A DNA stretch of 64,000 nucleotides, from NCBI RefSeq assembly GCF_003060865.1, contig NZ_CP028918.1, positions 3,212,001 through 3,276,000 on the forward strand, in the 5' to 3' direction. Positions within the stretch are counted from its first letter, which is position 1. Every line of letters starts with the position of its first letter. A program made the position numbers and the translations under genes. The notes beneath the pieces are model-generated. The model was not told where the DNA came from, did not search any database, and was given only the letters and a program-made list of their open reading frames with translations. Shown here piece after piece: positions 47,089 through 56,498 of the stretch. The DNA comes from Gemmobacter aquarius (lineage in GTDB: Bacteria > Pseudomonadota > Alphaproteobacteria > Rhodobacterales > Rhodobacteraceae).

Positions 47089-47886
47089 CTAGCGCTCCTG
47101 CCGCGCCTTCAACCGCTCTTCCAGCTGCCGCATCAGCAGGCTTAGCCCGATGGTCATCGTGAGGTAAATCAGCGCCGCCACGTTATAGGTCTCGAAATAC
47201 TTGAAATTCCCCGCTGCCGTCACCTTGGCGAGTTGCGTCACGTCGCCCACGCCCAGCACAGACACCAGCGAGCTGTCCTTCACCATCGCCACGAAATCAT
47301 TGCCAAGCGGCGGCAGCACCGTCCGGAAGGCCTGCGGAAAGACGATATGGCGGAACCGCTGCCACCCCGACAGGCCCAGCGCCTGCGCGGCCTCGATCTG
47401 GCCCTTGTCCACGGCCTGCAATCCGGCGCGGAAAATCTCGGCCAGAAAGGCCGAATAGGCCAGACACAGCGCCAGCACCGCACGGTAAAGCAGCGGCACA
47501 TCCCGCGCCCGCGCCATGTCCAGCCCCAAAGGCTCGGCCAGCCAGTTCCACCCCGCCACCAGCGCCGGAACCAGCACGAAAGCCACGTAAAGCAGCAAGA
47601 CGATGATCGGCACGCCGCGCATCACCTCGATATAGAACCGGCACAGCTGCCGCAGCACCCGCAACCGCGACATCGACCCCACCGCCAGAAGCAGCCCCAT
47701 GCAACAGGCCGTCACATAGGCAAAGACCGACACCAGAACCGTGATCTTTATCCCCGCCGACAGCGTGCCCAGCACCGCCGCATAATCGGCATCCGCCAGT
47801 ACCTCGTAAAACAGCCAAAGCCCCACTGCGACAACGCAGAGGAGCCACCACGGAAAATCCTTGTCGGGCTGGTTTTGCGGACCCAT
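47089..47886 (-). CDS. polar amino-acid ABC transporter permease
   Basis: The 265-residue inner-membrane protein is of the HisM/GlnP type: helices around 18-35, 48-72, 90-110 and further, with the EAAQALGLSGWQRFRHIVFPQAFRTVLPP coupling loop near 165. It would pair with the binding protein encoded 43 bp upstream. One permease is usual for homodimeric members. No ATPase gene lies downstream, where the M3 peptidase follows, so the ATPase must be supplied from elsewhere. GTG ATG at the start: I use the ATG at 47884-47886. Confidence 0.93.
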   Translation of the reverse strand: MGPQNQPDKDFPWWLLCVVAVGLWLFYEVLADADYAAVLGTLSAGIKITVLVSVFAYVTACCMGLLLAVGSMSRLRVLRQLCRFYIEVMRGVPIIVLLLYVAFVLVPALVAGWNWLAEPLGLDMARARDVPLLYRAVLALCLAYSAFLAEIFRAGLQAVDKGQIEAAQALGLSGWQRFRHIVFPQAFRTVLPPLGNDFVAMVKDSSLVSVLGVGDVTQLAKVTAAGNFKYFETYNVAALIYLTMTIGLSLLMRQLEERLKARQER

Positions 47887-47929
47887 CACGGATACCGCGC
47901 CCCGCCTGATCTGGCAGGGCGCGTAAGGC

Positions 47930-48712
47930 TCATTCGCTCATCTTGTAGTCGACGAACCACTTCTGGTTCAGCGCATCCATCGTGCCATCCGCCTTCATCG
48001 CCGCAATCGCCGCGTTCATCGGGGCGACAAGGTCCGACCCCTTGGGGAATATGAAGCCGAAATCTTCGCTCGCCAGCGGCTCGCCGATGATCTTCAGCCC
48101 GCCATTCGACGCCCCGACGTAGCCGTTGGCGGCGGTCGAATCCGACAGCGTCAGGTCCACGTCACCTACCTTCAACGCCTCGAGCCCCGCGCCAAAGGTC
48201 TCGAACTTCACCACGCGCGGGTTTTCCTCGTTACCGTCCAGGATGTTGTAGATCGCCGCGTAGAACGGCGAAGTGCCGGGCTGCGCCGACACCAGAAGGT
48301 CCGGCAAGGCCGCGAACGAAGCCGCATCGGTGAAGCGCGCCTCGTCACCGCGCACGATCATCAGCATTTCCGACCGCATATAGGGATCGCTGAAATCGAC
48401 CGCCTCCTTGCGCTCGTCCTTGATGGTGATGCCGGTCATGCCCATGTCGAACTGGCCTTCCGACACCGCCGGAATCATCGCGTCCCAGCTGATGTTTTCA
48501 TATTTCACGGTCATGTTCAGCCGCTTTGCCATTTCGGCCAAGGCGTCATATTCCCAGCCGATCGCCTTGCCGTCCTTGTCCAGAAATTGCAGCGGCGGAT
48601 AAGCGTTTTCGGTCACGATCACCACTTCACGGCCTGCCAGATCGGGCAGGTCCTGCGCCACGGCGGCCCCCGCCCCCAGCGCCATAGCAAGAACAGCAGC
48701 AACAAACTTCAT
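47930..48712 (-). CDS. amino-acid ABC transporter substrate-binding protein
   Basis: The 260-residue periplasmic protein has a Sec signal peptide ([20 protein letters not shown], cleaved after AVA) and the SBP_bac_3 fold: [26 protein letters not shown], then [25 protein letters not shown], and [28 protein letters not shown]. It most likely binds a polar amino acid or related compound. It is the first of a two-gene operon with the permease. AGGGAG lies about 7 nt before the ATG. Confidence 0.94.
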   Translation of the reverse strand: MKFVAAVLAMALGAGAAVAQDLPDLAGREVVIVTENAYPPLQFLDKDGKAIGWEYDALAEMAKRLNMTVKYENISWDAMIPAVSEGQFDMGMTGITIKDERKEAVDFSDPYMRSEMLMIVRGDEARFTDAASFAALPDLLVSAQPGTSPFYAAIYNILDGNEENPRVVKFETFGAGLEALKVGDVDLTLSDSTAANGYVGASNGGLKIIGEPLASEDFGFIFPKGSDLVAPMNAAIAAMKADGTMDALNQKWFVDYKMSE

Positions 48713-48850
48713 CGCAGTCTCCCTGTCACAAAATCATCGACGAACACTATGGCGCGGCTTACCCCGCTGGCAAGGCGCAGCAAAGGCAGCGGTTGAGTTA
48801 TCGGCCCCCGCCGCCTAAACCTTGCACAACCCTTTGCCGGAGCCTTGCCC

Positions 48851-50044
48851 ATGCTGGCCGAAAAGCGCGTTCTTCTGATCATCGGCGGCGGCATCGCCGC
48901 TTACAAGGCGCTGGAACTCATCCGCCTTCTGCGCGGCCAAGGTGCCGCCGTCACGCCAGTCATGACACGCGCCGCCGCCGAATTCGTGACACCCCTTTCC
49001 GTCTCGGCCCTCGCAGGGGAAAAGGTCTATACCGACCTTTTCGACCTGACGGATGAGGCCGAGATGGGCCATATCCAGCTTTCCCGCGTGGCCGACCTGA
49101 TCGTGGTTGCCCCCGCCACCGCCGATCTGATCGCCCGCATGGCGCAGGGCCGCGCAGACGACCTCGCCTCGACCCTGCTTCTGGCGACCGACACGCCCGT
49201 TCTGGTCGCCCCTGCGATGAATGTCCGCATGTGGCAACACCCCGCCACGCAGCGCAATATCAAGCGAATCCAAGCCGATGGCACCCGCCTGATAGGCCCC
49301 GACGATGGCGAGATGGCCTGCGGTGAATACGGGCCGGGCCGCCTGTCGGAACCCGCAGCGATCCTCGCCGGCATCCGCGCGATGCTGACGGTTGGTCCCC
49401 TGTCGGGCAAGCACATCATCGTCACCTCCGGCCCCACGCATGAAGCCATCGACCCCGTGCGCTACATCGCCAACCGCTCGTCGGGCGCGCAAGGGTCGGC
49501 CATAGCCGCCGCCCTGCGCGACCTGGGCGCAAGCGTCAGCTTCGTCACCGGCCCCGCATCGGTGCCGCCGCCACAGGGCGTGACGGTGATCCGCGTCGAA
49601 ACCGCCGCCCAAATGGCCGCCGCCGTTGCAGCCGCCCTGCCCGCCGACGCCGCCGTCATGGCCGCCGCCGTGGCCGATTGGCGCGTTGCCAATGCATCGG
49701 ACAGCAAGATGAAGAAAGACGGCACCGGCCAAGCCCCCGCCCTGCAATTCATTGAAAACCCCGACATCCTGCGCGACACATCGGCATCAAAACAGCGCCC
49801 CAAACTGGTGATCGGCTTTGCCGCCGAAACCGACGACGTGCTGTCCCACGCGGCAGCCAAACTCGCCCGCAAGGGCTGCGACTGGATCGTCGCCAACGAT
49901 GTCTCTCCCGCCACCGGCATCATGGGGGGCGCCGAAAACGCCGTCACCATCCTGTCGGCGTCCGGTGCCGAAGTCTGGCCCCGCCTGCCCAAGGACGAAG
50001 TCGCCCGCCGCCTTGCGGCCCGCATCGCCGAGGCGCTGGCATGA
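48851..50044 (+). CDS. coaBC: bifunctional phosphopantothenoylcysteine synthetase/decarboxylase
   Basis: CoaBC (Dfp) makes 4'-phosphopantetheine in coenzyme A synthesis. The CoaC flavoprotein part is N-terminal ([20 protein letters not shown]; the [12 protein letters not shown] motif near 120; the [13 protein letters not shown] substrate clamp near 157). The CoaB ligase part follows from about 185 ([39 protein letters not shown] with its Lys). I start at ATG 48851-48853 with GGAG 8 nt upstream; a TTG lies two codons before. It overlaps dut by 4 bp. Confidence 0.96.
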   Translation: MLAEKRVLLIIGGGIAAYKALELIRLLRGQGAAVTPVMTRAAAEFVTPLSVSALAGEKVYTDLFDLTDEAEMGHIQLSRVADLIVVAPATADLIARMAQGRADDLASTLLLATDTPVLVAPAMNVRMWQHPATQRNIKRIQADGTRLIGPDDGEMACGEYGPGRLSEPAAILAGIRAMLTVGPLSGKHIIVTSGPTHEAIDPVRYIANRSSGAQGSAIAAALRDLGASVSFVTGPASVPPPQGVTVIRVETAAQMAAAVAAALPADAAVMAAAVADWRVANASDSKMKKDGTGQAPALQFIENPDILRDTSASKQRPKLVIGFAAETDDVLSHAAAKLARKGCDWIVANDVSPATGIMGGAENAVTILSASGAEVWPRLPKDEVARRLAARIAEALA

Positions 50045-50508
50045 ACCCGACCATCAACATCCTGTGGGAGGATTGGGCCGACCGCAGCCTGCCCCTGCCC
50101 GCTTATGAAACCCCCGGCGCGGCAGGGGCCGACATCCGCGCCAATCTGCCGCAAGACCAGCGCGAGACTGGCATCACGCTGGCCCCCATGCAGCGCCTGA
50201 TCGCGCCCACCGGAATTCGTGTCGAGATTCCCGCAGGTTACGAAATCCAGATCCGCCCCCGTTCCGGCCTTGCGCTGAAACATGGCATCACCCTGCCCAA
50301 CACGCCGGGCACCATCGACAGCGATTATCGCGGTCCCTTGGGGGTTGCCTTGGTCAACCTGTCCGACCAGCCCTATATCATCCGCCACGGCGACCGCATC
50401 GCGCAGATGGTGGTTGCCCCGGTCCTTCAGGCGAGATTCCAAGTGGTTGAAAGATTAAGCGAAACGGCACGCGGGGCGGGCGGTTTCGGCTCGACGGGCA
50501 AAGCATGA
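50041..50508 (+). CDS. dut: dUTP diphosphatase
   Basis: The trimeric dUTPase (155 residues) hydrolyses dUTP to dUMP and PPi. The five dUTPase motifs are readable, including [42 protein letters not shown] and the C-terminal [12 protein letters not shown]. The start overlaps the coaBC stop and its own stop overlaps the next gene (ATGA), so the three genes are translationally coupled. Confidence 0.97.
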   Translation: MNPTINILWEDWADRSLPLPAYETPGAAGADIRANLPQDQRETGITLAPMQRLIAPTGIRVEIPAGYEIQIRPRSGLALKHGITLPNTPGTIDSDYRGPLGVALVNLSDQPYIIRHGDRIAQMVVAPVLQARFQVVERLSETARGAGGFGSTGKA

Positions 50509-51566
50509 TCCTCGTCCTCGGGCTTGCCGCGATGGTCTGGGGGCTGGGCGCGGCACTTCGCGCGCCAAGGGCGCTGCGTCTTGGCCTGATCGGGCTGTTG
50601 TGGCTGGCGGTCATCACCCTGCACAGCACCCTGCCTGACGGTCACCCCCTGCGGATGGCCACCGGAGAGGATGCGCGTATCTGGGTGATGCTGGGCATTC
50701 TGATTGCCCTGTCGTTGGTCTACCGTCGCGGCCTTTCCGCGCTGCGCGCCAAGGCGTCACCCAAGGCGCAGCCCGAGGAAACCAAGGCCCCAGCCTTCCG
50801 CCCCGTCGAACTCGACCGCTATTCGCGCCATATCATGCTGCGCGAAATCGGCGGGGCGGGGCAAAGGAAACTGAAGGATTCCAAGGTCTTGGTCATCGGC
50901 GCCGGGGGCTTGGGCAGTCCTGCGCTGCTTTACCTCGCAGGGGCGGGGGTGGGGGTCATCGGGGTGGTCGATGATGACATGGTCGACGGATCGAACCTGC
51001 AACGCCAGATCATCCACGCCGACCAGCGCATCGGGATGCCCAAGGTGTTCTCGGCCGAAACCGCCATGCGTGCGCTAAACCCGTTCATCGAGGTGCGCCC
51101 CTATCACCGCCGCCTGACCGAGGCGGACGCCGGAACGCTGTTTGCCGATTATGACCTGATCCTTGACGGCACCGACAATTTCGACACCCGCTATATGGTC
51201 AACCGCATCGCGGCAAAACTGGGCATGCCGTTGATAACAGGCGCAATAACTCAATGGGAGGGTCAGCTTTCCCTGTTCGATCCGGCGCAAAACGCGCCCT
51301 GCTACGAATGCGTCTTTCCCACCCGCCCCGCCCCCGGAATGGTTCCATCCTGCGCCGAGGCGGGGGTTGCGGCCCCCCTGCCCGGCATCATCGGCGCGAT
51401 GATGGCGATGGAAGCGGTCAAGCATATCACCGGCGCGGGCGAAACGCTGCGCGGGCGATTGATGATTCATGACGCGCTTTATGCCGAGACGCGGGTGATC
51501 GCTGTCCATTCCCGCGCCGATTGTCCGGTCTGCGGGCACGGTGCTGCACAAGTGATGCACAGCTGA
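50505..51566 (+). CDS. moeB: HesA/MoeB/ThiF adenylyltransferase with N-terminal membrane region
   Basis: The 353-residue protein joins an N-terminal region of about 90 residues with two hydrophobic segments ([16 protein letters not shown] and [17 protein letters not shown], then [13 protein letters not shown]) to a full ThiF/MoeB domain. The latter has the ATP-binding [23 protein letters not shown] near residue 130, [11 protein letters not shown], and the zinc CYEC/CPVC pairs. MoeB enzymes activate MoaD or ThiS by C-terminal adenylation. The membrane part is an addition to the core and suggests anchoring. It has GTGA/ATGA-type coupling to dut. Confidence 0.92.
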   Translation: MILVLGLAAMVWGLGAALRAPRALRLGLIGLLWLAVITLHSTLPDGHPLRMATGEDARIWVMLGILIALSLVYRRGLSALRAKASPKAQPEETKAPAFRPVELDRYSRHIMLREIGGAGQRKLKDSKVLVIGAGGLGSPALLYLAGAGVGVIGVVDDDMVDGSNLQRQIIHADQRIGMPKVFSAETAMRALNPFIEVRPYHRRLTEADAGTLFADYDLILDGTDNFDTRYMVNRIAAKLGMPLITGAITQWEGQLSLFDPAQNAPCYECVFPTRPAPGMVPSCAEAGVAAPLPGIIGAMMAMEAVKHITGAGETLRGRLMIHDALYAETRVIAVHSRADCPVCGHGAAQVMHS

Positions 51567-51599
51567 TGCAGACGGGCGCAGCGCCGCGCAAACACCACT

Positions 51600-52397
51600 T
51601 TAACCGGTCGTCGACCCGAACCCTTCGCAGGGGTCGCCCCGCCCCTTGACCCCTTCGGTCACGATCCACAGATCAAAGGGCTGGCGGCTGCTGCCGCCTT
51701 CCACCTGCCCCACCGAAAGCACCGTGACGGCGGGCACTTCCAGATGCACCAGCGCAGGAACGCCGATGTCCGACCGCGCATGTTCGGCCCCTGCGATCAC
51801 CACGACAGGCCCGCCCGTCTCGCGCAGCGCACGGATCGCGGCGCGGGCTAAACTTGCGTCGCGCAGACGTTGCACCTGCACCATGCCGCCCATCGCCGCT
51901 TTCGGCATGGCAAAGCAATGGGCTGCCCAAAGCTCGGTCTCGCGCGCGTCCTGCACATCGGCGGGCAAGGCATCGGCCAAGCCGAACCCGTCAAGCACGC
52001 TTGCCGCCCCCTCGGTCGCCGCACGGCGCACATCGGCATCGGGCACATCGGCACCGTAAACCCGCGCACGCGGCGCTGCGGCAAAGATCGGCTGATACAG
52101 CGCGAAATCCGGCCAGCCCCGCGCGGTCCAGCCCAGCGCCCTGTCCATGGCCGCCGCATCGCTGCGGTCGGCTGGCACGCGCTTGGCCTGTTCGGGCAAC
52201 AACATTTCAAACACCAGCGCCGCCGGTTCTATCGCCGCGACGGCACGCGCCTGATTGGCGTGATGCACGGGGTTGTCATGCACCTCGCCCAGCACGGTAA
52301 CATCGACCTGCGGCAAGCTGTCCAGATCACCCGCCACGATCTCGCGGGCCATAGCAGGGCCCGCGAGCAACGCCATAAACAGCGCGGCGCGGATCAT
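51600..52397 (-). CDS. ChaN-family exported haem-binding-like protein
   Basis: The 265-residue protein has a signal peptide (MIRAALFMALLAGPAMAREI, cleavage after AMA, no lipobox Cys). It matches the ChaN/DUF399 family: VTVLGEVHDNPVHHANQ near residue 36, VFEMLLPEQ, and VVIAGAEHARSDIGVP near 205. Campylobacter ChaN binds haem; the role here is unknown. Its ATG overlaps the rpoH stop (ATGA), so it is the second gene of an operon with the alternative sigma factor. Confidence 0.88.
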   Translation of the reverse strand: MIRAALFMALLAGPAMAREIVAGDLDSLPQVDVTVLGEVHDNPVHHANQARAVAAIEPAALVFEMLLPEQAKRVPADRSDAAAMDRALGWTARGWPDFALYQPIFAAAPRARVYGADVPDADVRRAATEGAASVLDGFGLADALPADVQDARETELWAAHCFAMPKAAMGGMVQVQRLRDASLARAAIRALRETGGPVVVIAGAEHARSDIGVPALVHLEVPAVTVLSVGQVEGGSSRQPFDLWIVTEGVKGRGDPCEGFGSTTG

Positions 52398-53272
52398 ACG
52401 AGGAAGTGATGCACCTCGCGCGACTGGCTCTCCAGACTGCGGCGCATCTTGGCAAAGGCAGCGGCTTCCAACTGCCGCACACGCTCTTTCGACAGGCCGA
52501 GTTCGAGGCCGAGGCTTTCCAGCGTGCGCGGTTCTTCGCGCAGCTTGCGCTCGGCCACGATGTAGCGTTCGCGCTTGTTCAGAGATTGCATGGCTTTCAC
52601 CAGCCAGTCGCGCAACTGCGCGGCGTCATGCGAGCCTTCGACCTGTTCGGCGGCTTGGGGTTGTTCATCTTCCAAAGCGTCGATCCACTCGCGCCCGTCC
52701 TCGTCCGACGATTGCGCCGCGTTCAGGCTGAAGTCCGACCCCGAAAGGCGGCCTTCCATCATTTCCACATCCGACAGCGACACGCCCACTTCGGTCGCCA
52801 CCATCTGACGCAGCTGGAACTGGTCCAGCGTTTCGCCGCGCTGGCTTGCCTCGCGCTCCAGCTTGGCCTGCACGCGACGCAGGTTGAAGAACAGCGCCTT
52901 CTGGCTGCTGGTCGATCCGGTCCGCACCATCGACCAGTTCCGCATCACATAATCCTGAATGGATGCCTTTATCCACCACACGGCATAGGTCGAAAACCGC
53001 ACGCCACGGTCAGGATCGAACTTTTCTGCGGCCTTCATCAACCCGAGCGACGCTTCCTGGATAAGGTCGTTCATCGGCGCGCCGTAGCGGCGGAATTTTG
53101 CGGCCATGCTGATCGCCAATCGCATATAGGCGGTGACCAGACGGTGCAGCGCCTGTTCGTCGCGCCGGTCGCGCCACGCATAGGCCAGTTGCAATTCGAC
53201 TTCCGCCGTCAGCAATTCGGCCCGCATCGCTTGGCGGGACATGGTTTGGTCGTTATATCCGTCGAGCGCCAT
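52394..53272 (-). CDS. rpoH2: alternative sigma factor of the RpoH family (RpoH-II type)
   Basis: The 292-residue sigma-70-family protein has region 2 (HRLVTAYMRLAISMAAKFRRYGAPMNDLIQEASLGLMKAAEKFDPDRGVRFSTYAVWWIKASIQDYVMRNWS condensed: YMRLAIS, DLIQEASLGLM, RFSTYAVWWIK), an RpoH box-like segment (TGSTSSQKALFFNLRR), and region 4 with an HTH (TLESLGLELGLSKERVRQLEAAAF). Rhodobacter RpoH-II serves the singlet-oxygen and oxidative stress response. I start at ATG 53270-53272 with a GGGGG about 6 nt upstream. It is coupled to chaN and diverges from cobU over 71 bp. Confidence 0.93.
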   Translation of the reverse strand: MALDGYNDQTMSRQAMRAELLTAEVELQLAYAWRDRRDEQALHRLVTAYMRLAISMAAKFRRYGAPMNDLIQEASLGLMKAAEKFDPDRGVRFSTYAVWWIKASIQDYVMRNWSMVRTGSTSSQKALFFNLRRVQAKLEREASQRGETLDQFQLRQMVATEVGVSLSDVEMMEGRLSGSDFSLNAAQSSDEDGREWIDALEDEQPQAAEQVEGSHDAAQLRDWLVKAMQSLNKRERYIVAERKLREEPRTLESLGLELGLSKERVRQLEAAAFAKMRRSLESQSREVHHFLV

Positions 53273-53343
53273 TTTTAACCCCCAGTCAGACATCACACTG
53301 CGGCGGTTCATTTCGCCGTTTGATATAGATACGAGGCCACGCG

Positions 53344-53904
53344 GTGACTGGATCAGTCGGTAACGAAACTATCTTGCTTTCCCGCTTGTCCTTGGTGACG
53401 GGCGGCGCCAGATCGGGCAAATCGCGACTGGCCGAAGCCATCGTTACCGGCAGCGGGCGAACCCGCCGTTACATCGCCACGGCGCAGGCATGGGATGACG
53501 AGATGCGGGACCGCATCGCGCAGCACCAGACCGACCGGGGCGCAGACTGGATCACCGTCGAAGCCCCGCTTGATCTGTCCGCCGCCCTCGACGCGGCGGG
53601 GCCAGAGGATGCGGTGCTGATCGATTGCGCGACGCTCTGGCTGACGAACCATCTCCTTTTCGAACACGATCTCGACGCCGAAGGCACCGCGCTGCTGGCC
53701 GCCTGTGCGCGGTGCAAGGCCCCCGTCATCATCGTGTCGAACGAGGTGGGTTGGGGCATCGTTCCCGACAATGCGCTGGCGCGACGGTTCCGCGACGCGC
53801 AGGGGCGGCTCAATCAGCGGATCGCCGCGCAGGCGGGGCTGGTGGTTGGGGTCATGGCGGGGCTGCCGATGGTGCTGAAGGGGCAGCTTCCGCCGTGGAT
53901 GTGA
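53344..53904 (+). CDS. cobU: adenosylcobinamide kinase/guanylyltransferase
   Basis: CobU/CobP phosphorylates adenosylcobinamide and transfers GMP to it in late cobalamin synthesis. The 186-residue protein has the P-loop TGGARSGKS near residue 20, the RRYIATAQAWDDEMRDRIAQHQ segment with its guanylylated His, and VSNEVGWGIVPDNALARRFRDAQGRLNQ. The frame opens with GTG at 53344; the start may be there or a few codons later. It overlaps the next gene by a few bases. No riboswitch fits in the short gap upstream. Confidence 0.93.
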   Translation: MTGSVGNETILLSRLSLVTGGARSGKSRLAEAIVTGSGRTRRYIATAQAWDDEMRDRIAQHQTDRGADWITVEAPLDLSAALDAAGPEDAVLIDCATLWLTNHLLFEHDLDAEGTALLAACARCKAPVIIVSNEVGWGIVPDNALARRFRDAQGRLNQRIAAQAGLVVGVMAGLPMVLKGQLPPWM

Positions 53905-54479
53905 CGCGCTTCTGGTGGGTGCGTCACGGCCCGACGCATGAGAAAGCCTTTACCGGCTGGCGCGACGTGCCGGCCGATCTGTCCGATACTGCCGCCTTGG
54001 CGCGGCTTGACGGTTATCTGCCGCAGGGGGCGGTGCTGGTGTCGTCCGACCTGATCCGCGCCGTGGCCACCGCCGATGCCGTGGCTGCGGGGCGCGAGCG
54101 GCTGGCGCATGACGCGGCCTTGCGCGAATTGCACTTTGGCGACTGGGACGGAAAGCTCTGGTCGCAGGTTGCCGAAACCCACCCCGACCTGTCGCGCGCC
54201 TATTGGGAAGACCCGGGCGACCATTGCCCGCCCGGTGGCGAAAGCTGGAACACGGCGCAGGCGCGGGTGTCGGGCGCGGTCCAACGCCTGCATACCGCGC
54301 ACAGGGGCCGCGATGTGGTGGTGGTCGCGCATTTCGGCGTGATCCTGACCCAGCTTCAGCAAGCAATGGGTGTTTCAGGGGCCGAGGTTCTGGCCCAGCC
54401 CATCGACAACCTGTCGGTCACGCGGCTTGACCTTGCGGGCGGGCAGTGGCGCGTGGGTGCGGTGAACCACCGGCCCTGA
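53895..54479 (+). CDS. histidine phosphatase family protein (CobC-like)
   Basis: The 194-residue enzyme has the phosphoglycerate-mutase-like RHG motif (FWWVRHGPTHEKAF) at its N-terminus, the SDLIRAVATADA and ELHFGDWDGKLW motifs, and the second His in VVVVAHFGVILTQL. Its overlap with cobU suggests alpha-ribazole phosphatase activity (CobC) in cobalamin assembly, which is an inference from context. Start: GTG at 53895 (with AAGGGG about 11 nt upstream) or GTG at 53901, which overlaps the cobU stop; both are possible. Confidence 0.85.
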   Translation: MDVTRFWWVRHGPTHEKAFTGWRDVPADLSDTAALARLDGYLPQGAVLVSSDLIRAVATADAVAAGRERLAHDAALRELHFGDWDGKLWSQVAETHPDLSRAYWEDPGDHCPPGGESWNTAQARVSGAVQRLHTAHRGRDVVVVAHFGVILTQLQQAMGVSGAEVLAQPIDNLSVTRLDLAGGQWRVGAVNHRP

Positions 54480-54483
54480 GCCG

Positions 54484-54999
54484 CTATTCCGCCGGTTCAC
54501 CCGGCGCGGGCGGCATCAGGAAATGCCCCGTAGCTTGCGCGAAAAGGCGGGCGCGGTTGTCCTGCCACGCCTCGACATGCACCGATGCATAGCGCCGTCC
54601 CGACCGGTTCACCCGCGCCCGCGCATAGGCATCGCGCGGCAAGCCCGACCGCAAGTAATCGACCGTGAAATCGATGGTCTTGGGCAGGCGCGGCGGGGTG
54701 GCGGTGATCGTGGCGGGGTCAAGCCGCCCCGCCTCCATCTCTTCCCACAGCGTCGACCATGACAGTTCGATGATCGCCACCACTTCCAGAAACGCCGCAA
54801 TCGCCCCGCCATGCAGCGCGGGCAGCGTGGGGTTGCCGATAAGCTTTTCGTCAAAGGGCAGAATGGCCGTCAACTCGTCGCCGCGCCGGTCAAAGCGGAT
54901 GCCCAGATACTGGATGTACGGCACCCCCGACCAAAGCGAGGTCAGCGCCGCATCGCGCCGCTGCTTGATGACCTGCACAGGTTCGGGCCGCTCGCGCAT
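54484..54999 (-). CDS. PaaI-type hotdog thioesterase A
   Basis: The 171-residue protein has the PaaI thioesterase plan: IGNPTLPALHGGAIAAFLEVVAII near residue 52 (HGG(A) catalytic loop), RLPKTIDFTVDYLRSGLPRD and the ARVNRSGRRYASVHVEAWQD strand. It should hydrolyse acyl-CoA or a related thioester. The ATG at 54997-54999 overlaps the stop of thioesterase B (TGATG). An upstream GTG is not needed. It converges on the phosphatase gene. Confidence 0.9.
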   Translation of the reverse strand: MRERPEPVQVIKQRRDAALTSLWSGVPYIQYLGIRFDRRGDELTAILPFDEKLIGNPTLPALHGGAIAAFLEVVAIIELSWSTLWEEMEAGRLDPATITATPPRLPKTIDFTVDYLRSGLPRDAYARARVNRSGRRYASVHVEAWQDNRARLFAQATGHFLMPPAPGEPAE

Positions 55000-55433
55000 C
55001 ACACAGCCCCCTTGGGCAGGTTCAGCGTAAAGGCCCCCGTCGCCGCCGCCACGGGTCGTGCCTCGTCCTCGTCCGTTGCCGTCACCCGCACGAAAGCCAC
55101 GGTGCGCGTGGTGTGGTAACAGACCGCCCGCGCCGTGATCGTCTGGCCGGGTGTGGCGGGGCGGAAATAGTCGACCCGCAGATCCAGCGTCGCGGTCGAG
55201 ACCGGCCCCACGGGGTGCGACATCACCGCAGCCCCGCTGGCCGTATCCATCAGCGCCGAAACCGCGCCCCCGTGCATGACGCCGGTCGCCGGATCACCGA
55301 CAAAGCGCGTATCATAGGGCATGGTCATCACCACCTCGCCATGGCCGAAACGCAGCAACTCCATCCCCAGCGCACGGGAATGGGGCAGGGCCTCGATGAA
55401 GCGGCGGGCAAGGGTCAGGGTCTGTTCGCTCAT
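54999..55433 (-). CDS. PaaI-type hotdog thioesterase B
   Basis: The 144-residue protein begins [24 protein letters not shown] and has the thioesterase segment [25 protein letters not shown] near residue 48, then [26 protein letters not shown]. It is a second, distinct hotdog enzyme coupled to thioesterase A, so the two may form a heteromer or have divided chain-length or substrate ranges. I start at ATG 55431-55433; the frame extends to 55442. Confidence 0.9.
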   Translation of the reverse strand: MSEQTLTLARRFIEALPHSRALGMELLRFGHGEVVMTMPYDTRFVGDPATGVMHGGAVSALMDTASGAAVMSHPVGPVSTATLDLRVDYFRPATPGQTITARAVCYHTTRTVAFVRVTATDEDEARPVAAATGAFTLNLPKGAV

Positions 55434-55564
55434 GCAGCACATATTCGCGCAGCCCGCACGAACCGCAAGAGGGCAAGCGCCCGAACATCGGAAACCCTGT
55501 CGCAGCCCTGTTGCGCGATACGCCCGCCCTCGCCTATCCTCGGCGGGCTAGCGCAGGACATCCC

Positions 55565-55954
55565 ATGGCCGATCCCCCCGACACCCGCTTAAGCTTCAAA
55601 GAGATGTGCGCCCGCTTCGACGTGACGCCGCGCACGCTGCGCTATTACGAATACATCGAACTCCTCGCCCCCGAACGGGTCAGCCGCGCCCGCTTTTACG
55701 GCCCGCGCGAGGTGGCGCGCATGACGCTGATCCTGCGCGGCCGCCGCTTCGGCTTCAGCCTTGAAGAAATCCGCCAATGGCTGCTGATCTACCGCCAAAA
55801 GGGCACGCGCCCGCAGTTGCAGGCATGGATCGACATGGCCGACCGCCAGCTTGACGCGCTGCAGGCCGAACAGGCCCAACTCGCGGCATCGATCGAAGAC
55901 TTGCGGAAGTTGCGCGACACGGCGGCCGGGGAACTGACCCGCCTGCCCGACTGA
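55565..55954 (+). CDS. MerR-family transcriptional regulator 1
   Basis: The 129-residue protein has the MerR N-terminal winged helix (SFKEMCARFDVTPRTLRYYEYIELLAPERVSRARFYGPREVARMTLILRGRRFGFSLEEIRQWL condensed: VTPRTLRYYE, RFYGPREVARM, GFSLEEIRQWL) and a C-terminal coiled coil (DMADRQLDALQAEQAQLAASIEDLRKL). There is no obvious metal-binding Cys at the end, so it probably senses an acyl compound or acts by partner binding. It is a close paralogue of the next gene and lies upstream of beta-oxidation genes, as with the LiuR/PsrA-like regulators. Start is ATG 55565; the frame to 55511 is unsupported. Confidence 0.92.
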   Translation: MADPPDTRLSFKEMCARFDVTPRTLRYYEYIELLAPERVSRARFYGPREVARMTLILRGRRFGFSLEEIRQWLLIYRQKGTRPQLQAWIDMADRQLDALQAEQAQLAASIEDLRKLRDTAAGELTRLPD

Positions 55955-55998
55955 GCCGGTTACAACCCCTTTCTTGCGTGACGCAGCGACACCCGCTT

Positions 55999-56032
55999 CG
56001 TGACGCCACGTCACGTTTACCTTCACGTCAAC
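55999..56032. promoter_or_regulatory. operator candidate upstream of merR2-fadE
   Basis: CGTGACG-CCA-CGTCACG (55999-56015) is a perfect 7-bp inverted repeat. It is followed at once by ACGTTTACC-TTCACGT (56013-56028), an ACGT-bounded half-palindrome resembling the TTTACGTnnACGTAAA-type sites of LiuR-like MerR regulators. Both lie about 60-85 bp before the second MerR gene. Confidence 0.5.
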
Positions 56033-56082
56033 TTTCTTGCTAAGCTCTTGTCAGACGACAAAGGTTTTTCAGGACAGCGCCC

Positions 56083-56487
56083 ATGGCTTGCGGCAAAGAC
56101 GATCTTCTGACCATCCGCCAGATGTGCGGGCAATACGAAGTCACCCCCCGCACCCTGCGCTTTTACGAAGCGCAGGAACTGCTCGCCCCCGTCCGGCGCG
56201 GCACGGCGCGGTTCTACACATATCGTGACCGCGCGCGGCTGAAACTGATCCTGCGCGGCAAGCGCTTCGGCTTCAGCCTCGAAGACATCCGCCAGCTTCT
56301 GGAAATGTACGACCGCGACACCGGCCAGCAGGAAGCGCAACTGTCACGTACCTATGCGATGGCAAAGGAGCGGCTGGCACAGATGGAACGCCAGCGTGCC
56401 GACCTCGACGATGCCATCGCCGAACTGAAAGACGAAATGGCATGGGGCGCGAATGCCCTCGCGGCCATGCGAAACGCCGCCGTTTAA
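56083..56487 (+). CDS. MerR-family transcriptional regulator 2
   Basis: The 134-residue protein has the MerR DNA-binding domain ([27 protein letters not shown], then [31 protein letters not shown] condensed) and a coiled-coil tail ([27 protein letters not shown]). It ends AAMRNAAV, 11 bp before the fadE-like ATG. It is paralogous to regulator 1 and likely autoregulates the operon of beta-oxidation genes via the palindromes upstream. Confidence 0.92.
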   Translation: MACGKDDLLTIRQMCGQYEVTPRTLRFYEAQELLAPVRRGTARFYTYRDRARLKLILRGKRFGFSLEDIRQLLEMYDRDTGQQEAQLSRTYAMAKERLAQMERQRADLDDAIAELKDEMAWGANALAAMRNAAV

Positions 56488-56498
56488 GGAGCGCCCCG

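Noticed and set aside
53273..53343. Cobalamin riboswitch ahead of cobU
   Set aside because: The gap is only 71 bp and shared with the divergent rpoH gene; a B12 riboswitch needs far more sequence.
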